Positions 1 to 8,051 of a stretch of DNA of 64,000 nt are shown here, piece after piece; position 1 is the stretch's first letter, and every line of letters begins with the position of its first letter. Under the pieces are notes generated by a model. That model ran no database searches and was not told where the DNA came from. It saw only the letters and a list, made by a program, of their open reading frames with translations. The stretch covers positions 248,001 through 312,000 of the forward strand of contig NZ_JAMTCF010000010.1 of the NCBI RefSeq assembly GCF_024171695.1, read 5' to 3'. The position numbers and the translations under genes are program-made. The DNA comes from Actinosynnema pretiosum. GTDB lineage: Bacteria; Actinomycetota; Actinomycetes; Mycobacteriales; Pseudonocardiaceae.

Positions 1-785
1 TCGCGCTCCCCGGTGAGGCGGTGCGCGTACAGCGCGGCGGCGGCGACGAGCGCGCGGGTCCAGGTGACGCCGGACCGGCGGGCCGCGTCCGCCAGACCGC
101 CCACGTCGCCGAGGTCTGCCGAGCGGACCACGGCCCTGGGGTCGCCCGTGGGCGCGGCCAGGTCCGGCGGGGTCGCCAGGTGGCCGGTCCAGTGCGCGCG
201 GTCCTCGGCGAAGCGGCCCGTGGAGCGGTAGGCGAGATCGTGCGCGACGACCTCGCGCAGCGGGGTGACGACCGGCTCGTGCGGCCTGCCCTCGGCGAGC
301 GCGGCGCAGGCCTCTCCGACGCGCCTGCTGAGCAGCCGGTAGCCGAAGCCGTCCGTGACGAGGTGGTGGTAGCCCTGGTACCAGGCGAAGTGGCCTTCGG
401 AGAGCGTGATCAGGGCGAACGCGAACAGCCGGTCGTGGGCGGGGTCGATCGGGCGGTGCAGGTGGCGGCGGGACCAGTCGAGCGCCGCCGCGCGCGGGTC
501 GGGTTCGGCGGACAGGTCCAGGGTGATCAGCTCCCAGTCCCGGTCACCGCGCTCGACCTGCACCGGACCGTCCGCGCCCTCGATGACGCGGACGTGCAGC
601 ACGTCCGCCGCGTCCACGACCAGTCGCAGCGCCCGCTCGAACAGGACCGGGTCGACGGCGCCGTGGATCTCCAGGCACTCCCCGATCCGGTAGGACGGGA
701 TCGGGCCGCCCGCGCGCTGCTCGGCGAGCCAGATCTCGCGCTGTGCCGTGGTGAGGGGGACGACGGCGCCGTCGGGGCGGGACAT
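1..785 (-). CDS. Non-ribosomal peptide synthetase, N-terminal condensation domain (runs off left edge)
   Basis: Read on the minus strand from an ATG at 785, the frame stays open to base 1, so only about 261 N-terminal residues are present. They form the first half of a condensation domain. An opening LTTAQREIW motif is followed near residue 138 by HHLVTDG, the HHxxxDG catalytic motif that joins donor and acceptor carrier-bound substrates. The domain begins at the first residues with no upstream carrier protein, so it accepts its donor from another protein or a free acyl group. The opening resembles EntF-type siderophore synthetases, but that is a weak inference. The rest of the gene and its cluster lie left of the window. 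The repeat-rich spacer to the right suggests this is the edge of that cluster. Confidence 0.88.
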   Translation of the reverse strand, partial: MSRPDGAVVPLTTAQREIWLAEQRAGGPIPSYRIGECLEIHGAVDPVLFERALRLVVDAADVLHVRVIEGADGPVQVERGDRDWELITLDLSAEPDPRAAALDWSRRHLHRPIDPAHDRLFAFALITLSEGHFAWYQGYHHLVTDGFGYRLLSRRVGEACAALAEGRPHEPVVTPLREVVAHDLAYRSTGRFAEDRAHWTGHLATPPDLAAPTGDPRAVVRSADLGDVGGLADAARRSGVTWTRALVAAAALYAHRLTGER

Positions 786-1233
786 GGCGGAACCTTCCGG
801 GTGTTCTCGGGGAGCTGGTGGGAAGTGGGTGGGAAAACGCGGGGGAAAGCGGGGAAACGCGGGAAACGTGGGGGAAAGCGGGTGGGACCGCCGCATGACC
901 TGCCGGGCTCGCGTGGCGCGCGGGTTCCGGACCTGCGTGGTGGGCGGGTTCCGGGTCCGCCTGAGGCGCGGGTTCCGGCCCCGTGAGACGCGGGTTCTGC
1001 AGCGGGTGCGGTCGCCCTCGGGGCCGACGCCGGGTTCACGGGAGGGCGCGCGGGAGCTGGTGCGCACCGGCCTGTGAGGACGGGTCGGACGGGAGGGGCG
1101 GCAGCGGTGATCGGGTCCGGCGGCGGGGTGGGACCAACCGTGGAGCGGGAGCAGCGGCGGATCGGGGGCAGCGGGGCGGGATCTGGGGCAGCAGCGGATC
1201 TGGGCGCGGTCAGGACCGGCGGTCGATCAGCAG
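786..1233. other. Non-coding spacer with short G-rich repeats upstream of the NRPS
   Basis: No convincing gene is visible. At 826-890 there are several runs of GGGGAAA followed by a CG step. At 918-1000 the word GCGGGTT(C)CGG recurs about four times at irregular 20-30 base spacing. The promoter of the minus-strand NRPS should lie just above 785, but I cannot pick clear -10 and -35 hexamers. Confidence 0.5.
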
Positions 1234-1557
1234 CAGCGGGCAGTCGGGGGCAGCGGGCAGTCGGGGGCAGCGGGCAGTCGGGGGCAGCGGGCAGTCGGGG
1301 GCAGCGGGCAGTCGGGGGCAGCGGGGAGTCGGGGGCAGCGGGCAGTCGGGGGCAGCGGGCAGTCGGGGGCAGCGGGCAGTCAGAAGCAGAGGTGCGTCAG
1401 GGGCAGCGGGGAGTCAGAAGCAGAGGTGCGTCAGGGGCAGCGGGGAGTCAGCGGCAGCGGTCGGGCGGTGCTGGCGGTCCGGTGGCGCCGTGGTGGTCGG
1501 GCGGTGCTGGCGGTCGGTCTGCGCCGTGGTGGTCGGGTGGCGCCGTGGTGGTCGCGG
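1234..1557. repeat. Minisatellite: 17-bp tandem repeat grading into 34-bp and about 36-bp repeats
   Basis: From 1234 the 17-base unit CAGCGGGCAGTCGGGGG is repeated eight times back to back (1234-1369); copy six differs by one base. A ninth copy is degenerate. At 1381-1448 a 34-base unit, exactly twice 17, occurs twice in perfect tandem and carries the variant word CAGAAGCAGAGG. At 1460-1552 a further unit beginning GTCGGGCGGTGCTGG repeats with a 36-base period. The array ends at the stop codon of the ABC exporter gene at 1558. There are no unique spacers, so it is not a CRISPR array. The short strand-biased units suggest slippage growth. Confidence 0.9.
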
Positions 1558-4500
1558 TCAGGGCTTGGCGCCTGCTTGGAGCTCCCACAGGGAGGCGTAG
1601 AGGCCCGATCTGGCGAGGAGTTCGTCGTGGGTGCCCTGTTCGGCGACGACTCCGCCCTTGTCCAGGACGTGGATGCGGTGGGCGTGGCGGATGGTGGTCA
1701 GCCGGTGCGCGATCACGATCGTGGTGCGGCCCTCGGCGAACCTGGCCAGCGCGCGCTGGATCGCGGCCTCGGTCTTGTTGTCCACGGCCGAGGTCGCCTC
1801 GTCCAGGACCACCACCGGCGGGTTCTTGAGCACCGTTCTGGCCAGCACGATCCGCTGCCGCTGGCCTCCGGACAGCGAGGCGCCGTGCTCGCCGACGACC
1901 GTGTCGTAGCCGAGCGGGAGGGCCTCGACGAACTCGTGCGCCTCCGCGGTGCGGGCGGCGGCGCGGACCTGCTCGTCGGTGGCGGAGAACGTGCCGTAGC
2001 GGATGTTGTCGGCGATCGTGCCGTCGAACAGGTGGGCGTCCTGGGCGACGAACCCGATGGCGGCGCGCAGGTCCGGCAGGTGCAGGCCGCGCACGTCGTG
2101 GCCGTCGAGCAGGACCTCGCCGGAGTCGGCCTCCTGGAAGCGGGCCAGCAGCTTGGCGATGGTGGTCTTGCCCGAGCCGGTGGCGCCGACGATGCCGGTG
2201 ACCTGGCCGGGTTCCGCACGCAGCGACAGCTCCCGCAGGACGCGCGGGCGACCGGGGTAGGCGTAGCAGACCCGGTTGAGCGCGACCTCGCCCTTGACCC
2301 GCTCGCGCGCCAGCCTGCGGCCACCGGTGGGCTCGGTGGGCAGGGACAGCAGGTGCTGGACGCGGCCGAACGCGGACAGGGTGCGCTGGTACTGGTCGAC
2401 GGTGACGCCAAGGCCGGACAGCCGCAGGATCACCTGCTGGGGCAGGCCGATGAGCGGGCTGAACACCTCGAACGGCACGGCCCCGCTGAGCACCTTCCGC
2501 CCGCCGACGAGCAGGGTGCCGGTCATGGAGGCGGTGGTGAGGGCGCGGACGCCCTCGCCGTGCCGGATGCCGCGCCGGTTGGCGCGCAGGTCGGCCTCGG
2601 CGCACTCGCGACCGAGCCGCTCGACCTCCCGCGCCTCGTGGTCCTCGGCGCAGGAGGTCTTGACGGTGGCGGAGGCCTCCAGGGTGGTGGCGAGCCTGCT
2701 GCGCAGCCGGGCGCGGTGCTCGGCGGAGTCGGCGTGGTCGGCCGCGGAGCGGTCGCGGTGGCGCAGGGACAGCGCGGCGACGATCGGCATGGGCAGGAAC
2801 GCGACCCAGGCGACTCCGGGCGCGAGCAGCAGGAACGCCGGGATGAGCACGAGGATGCTGGTGGTGAGCTGCAACGCGCTCGCGGCGGGACCGGAGAAGA
2901 ACGCGCCGAGCTGGTCGACGTCGTCGGCGAGCACGCCCGCGACGCGGGTGGGGCGCTCGCGCTGGAGGTGGTGCGCCTCCAGGCGCTGCGCGTGGTCGTG
3001 CAGGCGGGTTCGCCACTCCTGCTGGACGGCCTGCCCGAGCTCGCGCCACCGCAGGCCGGACAGGAAGGACAGGCCCGCGACGACCCCGCAGGCCACGGCG
3101 GCGGCGCCCGCGAGCACCCACAGCTGGGTGGTCGCGCCCACCACGCCGAGGGTGGTCAGCAGCGCGAACTCGCCCTTGATCAGGATCAGCGCGATCCAGC
3201 CGAGGAACACGCCGAGCGCCAGTTCCGCGAGCTGGCACAGCACCGACAGCGCGGAGGCCTCGACCAGCGCGGCGCGGTGTGACCGGACGATCCTGGCCAG
3301 CGGGTGGGCGGCCAGGCGCTCGCCCAGCGCGGTGCGGCGGAGCGGGGTGAGCACGGCGCGAGCCGCGCGGTCCAGCGCGGCGGAGAACAGGCCGGTGATC
3401 GCGCGGGCGAGCGTGCCGACGAGTGCGATCGGGCGGCGCAGCGCCCTGCCGAGGCGGAAGCCGAGCGCGGTGGGGCGATCGAGCGCGGCGCCGGTGCTCG
3501 CGCCACCGCTCCGGGAGGCGGACCGGTGCGGGACGGCGCCACGACCTCGTGCGACAGCACGACCCGAGGCGGAAGCGCGGCCTTGTGTGGAAACGCGGCC
3601 TTGTGCGGCAGCACGGTCCGAAGCGGCAGCACGACCTGAGGCAATGGCGCGGATCAGGGCAGTAGTGCGCCCTGGGGCGGCAGTGCGGTTCAGGGCGCCG
3701 ACGCGGTTCGGGGTGGCGTTGTCACCTTGCGGGGTGGCTCCGGCCCACTCGGCGACACGTCCGATGCTCCTGCCCAGCGCGGCCACGGCGGCGAGCACGA
3801 CCGCTGCGGTCGACCGGTCGCTGTCGACCGCGAGCGCCGAGGCGCCAACGCCCCGGCCACCAGCCGGTTGACCGCCGCCCGCAGCGGCGACGTCGGCCTG
3901 ATCGGCACCAGACCGACCACCGGCCGTCCGGTCACCGCCCGACCAACCACCACCAGTCCGGCCGAGGCCGAACCAACCACGGCCTACCCGGCGGCCACTC
4001 GTCGGGTCACCGCCTGCCTGGCCATCGCCTGCCTGGTCGCCGTCCGGCTGGCCATCGTCCGGCTGACCACCGTCCGCCTGGTCACGGCCCACCTGGCCAC
4101 CGACCGCACGACCGCCGCCAGTCCCACCCCCAACCACACGACCACCGCCAGCCACGCGGCCACCGCCAGTCCCAGCCCCGACCACGCGGCCACCGCCGGT
4201 CCGGCTGCCGCCCGCACGGCCACCGCTCTGGGAGCCGCCTGCCGTCGCATCATCGCCCGGTGGTGCACCGGCTGCCGCGCTGGCGCCCGAGGAGTCGTCA
4301 TCCGTCGTGCTCGCCCTGGCGAAGCGGTCGGCGAGCACGCGCGCGGCCACGGTGACGGCGGTGCTCAGGGCGTGGGCGATCCCGGCGGGGTCGAGCGGTC
4401 GGTCGTGCAGGACCAGGACCCGGCCGGTCGTGGGGTTGGCCTGGGCCGCGGTGACTCCGGGCAGGGTGAGCAGGGCGGTTTCGACGGCGTGGGCGGTCAC

Positions 4501-4617
4501 GGGGCGCCTGAGCACCTGCGGGACGTCCCAGCGCTGTCGGCCGGGGACGGCCGAGCGCACCCTCGGGCCGGGGACGGCGGCGGGGGTGAGCGGGGCGGCG
4601 GTGGGCAGAGAGGTCAT
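1558..4617 (-). CDS. ABC exporter (permease plus ATPase) with N-terminal HMA-like domain and Gly-rich linker
   Basis: This 1019-residue protein has three parts. Residues about 20-100 look like a heavy-metal-associated fold (HMA_2 type, as in the N-termini of actinobacterial P-type ATPases): a conserved LPGV turn then a short hydrophobic strand, but no CxxC metal-binding pair. Residues about 100-430 are low complexity, rich in Gly, Arg, Ala, Asp and Gln. From about 445 a six-helix ABC exporter permease is followed by an ATPase with Walker A GATGSGKTT near 812, signature LSGGQ near 913, Walker B VVVLDEAT near 937 and the H-loop His near 970, so it should be active as a homodimer. It lies 82 bases downstream of a DUF5132-like gene. 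An HMA domain on an ABC exporter is unusual. The substrate is unknown; metal or metal-complex export is inference. Confidence 0.88.
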   Translation of the reverse strand: MTSLPTAAPLTPAAVPGPRVRSAVPGRQRWDVPQVLRRPVTAHAVETALLTLPGVTAAQANPTTGRVLVLHDRPLDPAGIAHALSTAVTVAARVLADRFARASTTDDDSSGASAAAGAPPGDDATAGGSQSGGRAGGSRTGGGRVVGAGTGGGRVAGGGRVVGGGTGGGRAVGGQVGRDQADGGQPDDGQPDGDQAGDGQAGGDPTSGRRVGRGWFGLGRTGGGWSGGDRTAGGRSGADQADVAAAGGGQPAGGRGVGASALAVDSDRSTAAVVLAAVAALGRSIGRVAEWAGATPQGDNATPNRVGALNRTAAPGRTTALIRAIASGRAAASDRAAAQGRVSTQGRASASGRAVARGRGAVPHRSASRSGGASTGAALDRPTALGFRLGRALRRPIALVGTLARAITGLFSAALDRAARAVLTPLRRTALGERLAAHPLARIVRSHRAALVEASALSVLCQLAELALGVFLGWIALILIKGEFALLTTLGVVGATTQLWVLAGAAAVACGVVAGLSFLSGLRWRELGQAVQQEWRTRLHDHAQRLEAHHLQRERPTRVAGVLADDVDQLGAFFSGPAASALQLTTSILVLIPAFLLLAPGVAWVAFLPMPIVAALSLRHRDRSAADHADSAEHRARLRSRLATTLEASATVKTSCAEDHEAREVERLGRECAEADLRANRRGIRHGEGVRALTTASMTGTLLVGGRKVLSGAVPFEVFSPLIGLPQQVILRLSGLGVTVDQYQRTLSAFGRVQHLLSLPTEPTGGRRLARERVKGEVALNRVCYAYPGRPRVLRELSLRAEPGQVTGIVGATGSGKTTIAKLLARFQEADSGEVLLDGHDVRGLHLPDLRAAIGFVAQDAHLFDGTIADNIRYGTFSATDEQVRAAARTAEAHEFVEALPLGYDTVVGEHGASLSGGQRQRIVLARTVLKNPPVVVLDEATSAVDNKTEAAIQRALARFAEGRTTIVIAHRLTTIRHAHRIHVLDKGGVVAEQGTHDELLARSGLYASLWELQAGAKP

Positions 4618-4699
4618 GGCGGGGCTGATCTCCAGCGGTTCCCCGGTGGAACGGGGTCCGTCGGTGTTCGGGGGTGCGGCGCGGGGAGCGGCGACCGGG

Positions 4700-5062
4700 T
4701 CAGCGGGACTTGGTGGGGGCGGCGCCCGCGGCGGTCGCGCCTGCGGCGGCCGTGCTCGCAGCGGTCGTGCTCGTGGTCGTGGGAGTCGCGGTCGCGGGTG
4801 GGCGTGGTTTGGTGGTGTCGGTCGAGGCCGAGCCCTGGGCGGGCACGTCCACGTCGAAGATCTGCGCGGCGGTCATCTCGGCCGACACCTCGGCCGCGAT
4901 GTCCTGGAGCTCCTCGCCGATGACCTGGGCGGCGCGGCGGGCCTCCATGGCCACTCCGACGGAGGTCTTCACCACGCCGCGCACGAGCGGTTTCACGACC
5001 CGCTTGGCGACCGGGATCGCCAGCAGGCCGACCAGGAAGGGGGACAGGAAGGGAGCGGGCAT
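4700..5062 (-). CDS. DUF5132-like small membrane protein
   Basis: A 120-residue protein, started at the ATG at 5062 because GAGAGGAAC lies about 11 bases upstream; an upstream start at 5116 would add an implausible 18-residue tail. Residues about 3-20 form one hydrophobic segment. A basic amphipathic stretch with KRVVKP follows, then a helix rich in Ala and Glu (GEELQDIAAEVSAEM), and a disordered Thr/Ala/Pro tail. This matches DUF5132, which in actinobacteria is commonly found beside metal-translocating P-type ATPases and has an architecture like the mycobacterial PacL (DUF1490) chaperones of such pumps. Here the downstream partner is an HMA-tagged ABC exporter. An accessory role for that exporter is inference. 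Confidence 0.75.
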   Translation of the reverse strand: MPAPFLSPFLVGLLAIPVAKRVVKPLVRGVVKTSVGVAMEARRAAQVIGEELQDIAAEVSAEMTAAQIFDVDVPAQGSASTDTTKPRPPATATPTTTSTTAASTAAAGATAAGAAPTKSR

Positions 5063-5124
5063 CGGTATCCGGGTTCCTCTCGTCTCGCGTTGGTGACGGC
5101 CGGGCGCCGGGATCATCGGAAAAC

Positions 5125-5142
5125 CTGAAGAAAATTCTTCAG
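5125..5142 (-). promoter_or_regulatory. AT-rich palindrome, candidate operator of the DUF5132/HMA-ABC operon
   Basis: CTGAAGAA and TTCTTCAG face each other across a 2-base centre, giving an 18-base near-perfect palindrome in an otherwise very GC-rich sequence. It lies 63 bases upstream of the DUF5132 start. Size and symmetry suit a dimeric repressor, for example an ArsR/SmtB type, but no regulator gene is adjacent. Confidence 0.5.
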
Positions 5143-5669
5143 CGAAGGTCCCGAACGCCGTCCGGACCGCGCTCTCACGGTCGGTTCGATCACTTGCACA
5201 CGAAGGTTATCGGAGCGATTCAGGGGACCTCGGAGCTGAAGAGCGGGTGTGCACCGGAAGGTGAGCTAAAAGCGGCCAACTCTCCCCTAAGGGGTCACAC
5301 AGCAGGTCAGGACGTAATCCCATCGAGTGGTCGACGGTCACCGATACCGCATAATTTTCTCACGAATACCACCTTTCCGGGGCAGCGCAATCACCTGGGC
5401 AGCGAAAGCCGGAGATCCGAAAAATGCGGCCTCAAGGACGGGAAGAGCTCCACAGGCGCACCCCACAGATCGGTGACTCTGCGAACCCGATCCATTGGCG
5501 CTTTGTATTTATTTTGCCCATGGAAAGCCCCGAACGGGCGGTTTGTGCCGCAAAAAACGCATGTGCCGTGTGCGCGCTGTCAGGATCAGCGCGCTCCCCC
5601 TCCTCGGCACGCCCCTCGGGGCGCCCTCCCCTACCGGCACCCCCCTCACAGGCAGGAAAGGGCACGTCG
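5143..5669. other. Long intergenic region of lower GC between divergent genes
   Basis: About 530 bases with no convincing gene. GC content is visibly lower than in the flanks (for example around 5340-5370 and 5500-5525). The region must hold promoters for the leftward DUF5132/ABC genes and the rightward inhibitor gene. I cannot assign -10/-35 elements with confidence. An in-frame ATG at 5424 upstream of the inhibitor gene is not preceded by a ribosome binding site and would put a charged tail before the signal peptide. Confidence 0.5.
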
Positions 5670-6146
5670 ATGCGCATCAAGAACTCGGTGGCCGTGCTGG
5701 TTGGCGCGCTCGCCTGCGCCACGGTCCTCGCACCTCCGGCAAGCGCGAGCGGAACGGCGGTGAGCGGAACGGTCGTGGTGAAGGGCGCCGCGGCGAGCGG
5801 CGCGAGAGGCACGGCCGCGAAGGCCGCCGCGCCCGGCGGGGCCACCCGCTACACCCTGAGCCTGTCGGGGGCTCAGTCGACCTGGTACCGCGCGGTCAGG
5901 CTGTCCTGCCCGGCAGACCCCTCCGGCCACCTGCACCCCAAGGGCGACCAGGCGTGCGCCGACCTGGCCACGGTCCAGGGCAACATCGCCAACATGCGCC
6001 GCGACACGCAGCGGTGCGCGCCCGGCGGCGGCTCGATCACGGCGACGATGAGCGGCACCTACGACGGCCGGTCCGTGCAGTGGAACAAGACCTACCGCGA
6101 CCAGTGCGAGATGTTCACGGCGACCCGCGCGGTCTTCCGCTTCTGA
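5670..6146 (+). CDS. Secreted subtilisin-inhibitor-like (SSI family) protein
   Basis: A 158-residue protein with a clear Sec signal peptide: MRIKN, a hydrophobic core to about residue 22, and an AxA-type cleavage site near 26-28. The ATG at 5670 is preceded by AGGAAAG. The mature part has exactly four cysteines (80, 96, 116, 146), spaced as in Streptomyces subtilisin inhibitor, where two disulfides brace the fold. The family forms secreted dimers that block extracellular serine proteases through a loop just after the third cysteine. Here that loop reads CAPGGGS instead of the usual CPMVYDP-like form, placing Pro at the presumed P1 position. Target specificity is therefore likely changed or lost. 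A low-complexity Ala/Gly/Thr stretch follows the signal peptide. Confidence 0.85.
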   Translation: MRIKNSVAVLVGALACATVLAPPASASGTAVSGTVVVKGAAASGARGTAAKAAAPGGATRYTLSLSGAQSTWYRAVRLSCPADPSGHLHPKGDQACADLATVQGNIANMRRDTQRCAPGGGSITATMSGTYDGRSVQWNKTYRDQCEMFTATRAVFRF

Positions 6147-6153
6147 GCACGAC

Positions 6154-6184
6154 CCGGCGGCGTCGACGCGCTCGCCGCCGCCGG
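6154..6184. terminator. Hairpin between convergent genes
   Basis: CCGGCGGCG (6154-6162) pairs with CGCCGCCGG (6176-6184) across a 13-base loop, immediately after the inhibitor stop codon and before the end of the convergent phosphatase gene. There is no T-run, as is usual in actinobacteria. Confidence 0.55.
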
Positions 6185-6228
6185 ACCCCCGCCACGGCGC
6201 CCCCACCCCGGCAACCGCCGCTCCCCTG

Positions 6229-7404
6229 TCACGGCCGGTGCCGGTACACCAGCAGCGCGGTGTCGTCGGGCGGCACGGCGGGTGGCAGCTCGCGCAGCAG
6301 CAGGTCGGCCAGCGCCTCCACGTCCAGCTCCGCCGAAGCGGCCAGCACCTCCCCCGCGCGGGTGATGCCCTCGTCCAGGTCCCGGTCCCGCCGCTCCACC
6401 AGCCCGTCGGTGTACAGCAGCAGCGTCGCCCCCGGCGGGATCAGCGCGCTCGCGGGCGTCCGAACGGCCCCCGGCACGGCGGCCAGCGGCGGCCCGAGGC
6501 CGTCGCCCAGCTCGCGGTACCCGCCGTCGTGGGCGCACAGCGCGGGCAGGTGCCCGGCCGAGGCGTAGTCCACGTGCCCGGTCCCGGTGTGCACCACCAG
6601 GCACAGCACCGTCGTGCACAGCGCGCCGGGCAGCCGCTCGGCGAAGGTGTCCAGCGCGGTCAGCACGGCGGCGGGCCCGTTGTCCTGGAGCAGCAGGGCC
6701 CGCGCGGCGCTGCGCAGCTGCCCCATGACGGCGGCGGCGGCCAGGTCCTTGCCGACGACGTCGCCCACGAGCAGCGCGCACCGCTCGCCAGGCAGCGCCA
6801 CGACGTCGTGGAAGTCCCCGCCCACCTGGAGCACCGGCCCGAGCCCGATCCCGCCGGGGTGCCCCGGTCCGCTGAGCGCGGGCTCCCCCGGCCCCACGGC
6901 GGGCCGGTAGCGGGCAGCGACCCCGGCGGGCAGCCCGTCCGTCGGTCCGAGGATGGCGTGCTGCAGGGTGATCGCGACCTCGGCGAGCCGCCGCTGCTCC
7001 CGCTCGCGGATGGCCTGCTCGGCGGTGCGCGGGCTGACGTCGGCGGCCAGGACGCCCACGTGGCGGGTCCCGTCCAGGGCGACCGGGTAGGCGGTGATGT
7101 CGATGTCGAGGTCGCTGGCGGGCAGGTGCCGGGTGAGGCGCGTGGTCTCGCCGGTGCGCCAGACGTGCTCGCACATGAGGGTCCACTCGCGGGCCTCGGC
7201 CTCGGCCATCAGCTCGCGGTGCGTGCGCCCCTGCCGCTCGCCGAGCCCGGCGTGGACGGCGGACGCGGTGTTGAACCGCACCAGCCGGAACTCGGCGGGC
7301 GCGTCCGGGTCGGAGCTGGTGCGCTCGGCCAGCCCGAAGCCGTAGGGCAGCTGCTCGAGGGCGGCCCGGTCGAGCGCCCCGTCCGGCGGAGGAGGGCTGG
7401 TCAT
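6229..7404 (-). CDS. PAS-like / SpoIIE-type PP2C serine phosphatase
   Basis: 391 residues from the ATG at 7404; an earlier in-frame start would add 28 residues without family character. Residues about 1-140 form a PAS-like sensor domain. A short linker helix follows, then a PPM/SpoIIE phosphatase domain with the metal-binding sets GGDFHD, GDVVGK, YTDGLVE and PDDTALL. Such enzymes dephosphorylate anti-anti-sigma factors (STAS proteins) and so release alternative sigma factors. A divergent RsbW-like ATP-binding protein starts 161 bases away, which supports a partner-switching module. The STAS antagonist and sigma factor are not in this window. Confidence 0.88.
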   Translation of the reverse strand: MTSPPPPDGALDRAALEQLPYGFGLAERTSSDPDAPAEFRLVRFNTASAVHAGLGERQGRTHRELMAEAEAREWTLMCEHVWRTGETTRLTRHLPASDLDIDITAYPVALDGTRHVGVLAADVSPRTAEQAIREREQRRLAEVAITLQHAILGPTDGLPAGVAARYRPAVGPGEPALSGPGHPGGIGLGPVLQVGGDFHDVVALPGERCALLVGDVVGKDLAAAAVMGQLRSAARALLLQDNGPAAVLTALDTFAERLPGALCTTVLCLVVHTGTGHVDYASAGHLPALCAHDGGYRELGDGLGPPLAAVPGAVRTPASALIPPGATLLLYTDGLVERRDRDLDEGITRAGEVLAASAELDVEALADLLLRELPPAVPPDDTALLVYRHRP

Positions 7405-7565
7405 GGGGTGGGTGCCACCCGACGGGGATTCACCCACCGGACGGTACCCGCACGAAGTGCGAACACCGCGCCAACGACTCCGCCACACGCCACGCTGATG
7501 TCACCGCCAGGGGTGAGCCCGGCAGCGCGGGGTGTGACCGAGCGCGATCGCGGGAACACGGCCCC

Positions 7566-8045
7566 GTGACCTACTCGCACTTCTCCACCCGGAAACCCAC
7601 CGCCGTCCCGGCCCCTCGGGACGGCGGGACAGCGCCCCACCTGGAGCCGGGTCGCACGACCGGCCGGGTGGAGGTCGACGCGTCGCTGCGCTGCGAGAAC
7701 CTGGGCGCGGTGCGGGCGCGCATCGCCGAGGTGCTGGCCGGGCACGACCCGGACTTCGTGGACGACGTGCGGCTGGTGGCGACCGAGCTGGCGGCGAACG
7801 CCTGCGACCACGCCGAGCGCCCGCGCACGCTGGTGCTGCGCCGCGAGGTGCACCACGAGCGCGGGGCGGAGCTGGTGGTGGAGGTGAGCGACGCGAGCCC
7901 GGAGCGGTGGCCGCTGCTGGGGACGTCGACGCTGGGCGAGTTCCGGGGCAACGGCGTCCGGATGGTCCAGGCCCTGTGCGCGGACTGGGGCGTGCGGCGC
8001 AGCGCCGAGGTGAAGGTGGTGTGGGCCAGGATGCCGATCCCCTGA
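7566..8045 (+). CDS. RsbW-like ATP-binding protein (HATPase_c_2, anti-sigma type)
   Basis: 159 residues from a GTG at 7566. The N-terminal 30 residues are unstructured. The rest is a GHKL ATPase fold with the N-box ELAANACDHA near residue 77 and a degenerate glycine box GNGVRM near 132. Proteins of this kind bind or phosphorylate sigma-factor antagonists, and single-domain forms are abundant in actinobacteria. The divergently transcribed SpoIIE-type phosphatase is its likely functional opposite. The glycine box is shorter than in true kinases, so it may be a binding protein rather than a kinase. Confidence 0.83.
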   Translation: MTYSHFSTRKPTAVPAPRDGGTAPHLEPGRTTGRVEVDASLRCENLGAVRARIAEVLAGHDPDFVDDVRLVATELAANACDHAERPRTLVLRREVHHERGAELVVEVSDASPERWPLLGTSTLGEFRGNGVRMVQALCADWGVRRSAEVKVVWARMPIP

Positions 8046-8051
8046 GCCGCG

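Noticed and set aside
21-1039. Open frames on both strands overlapping 1-1039 in other frames than the NRPS
   Set aside because: They are antisense or out-of-frame shadows of the condensation domain and the G-rich spacer, with Arg/Gly-rich composition and no family features.
1234-1386. Possible CRISPR array
   Set aside because: Repeats abut with no unique spacers and no cas genes are present; it is a minisatellite.
1426-3282. 618-codon plus-strand frame opposite the ABC exporter
   Set aside because: The opposite strand encodes intact Walker and signature motifs; this frame is a codon-bias shadow.
5424-5669. Upstream in-frame extension of the SSI-like gene
   Set aside because: No ribosome binding site at 5424 and it would bury the signal peptide; AGGAAAG precedes the ATG at 5670.
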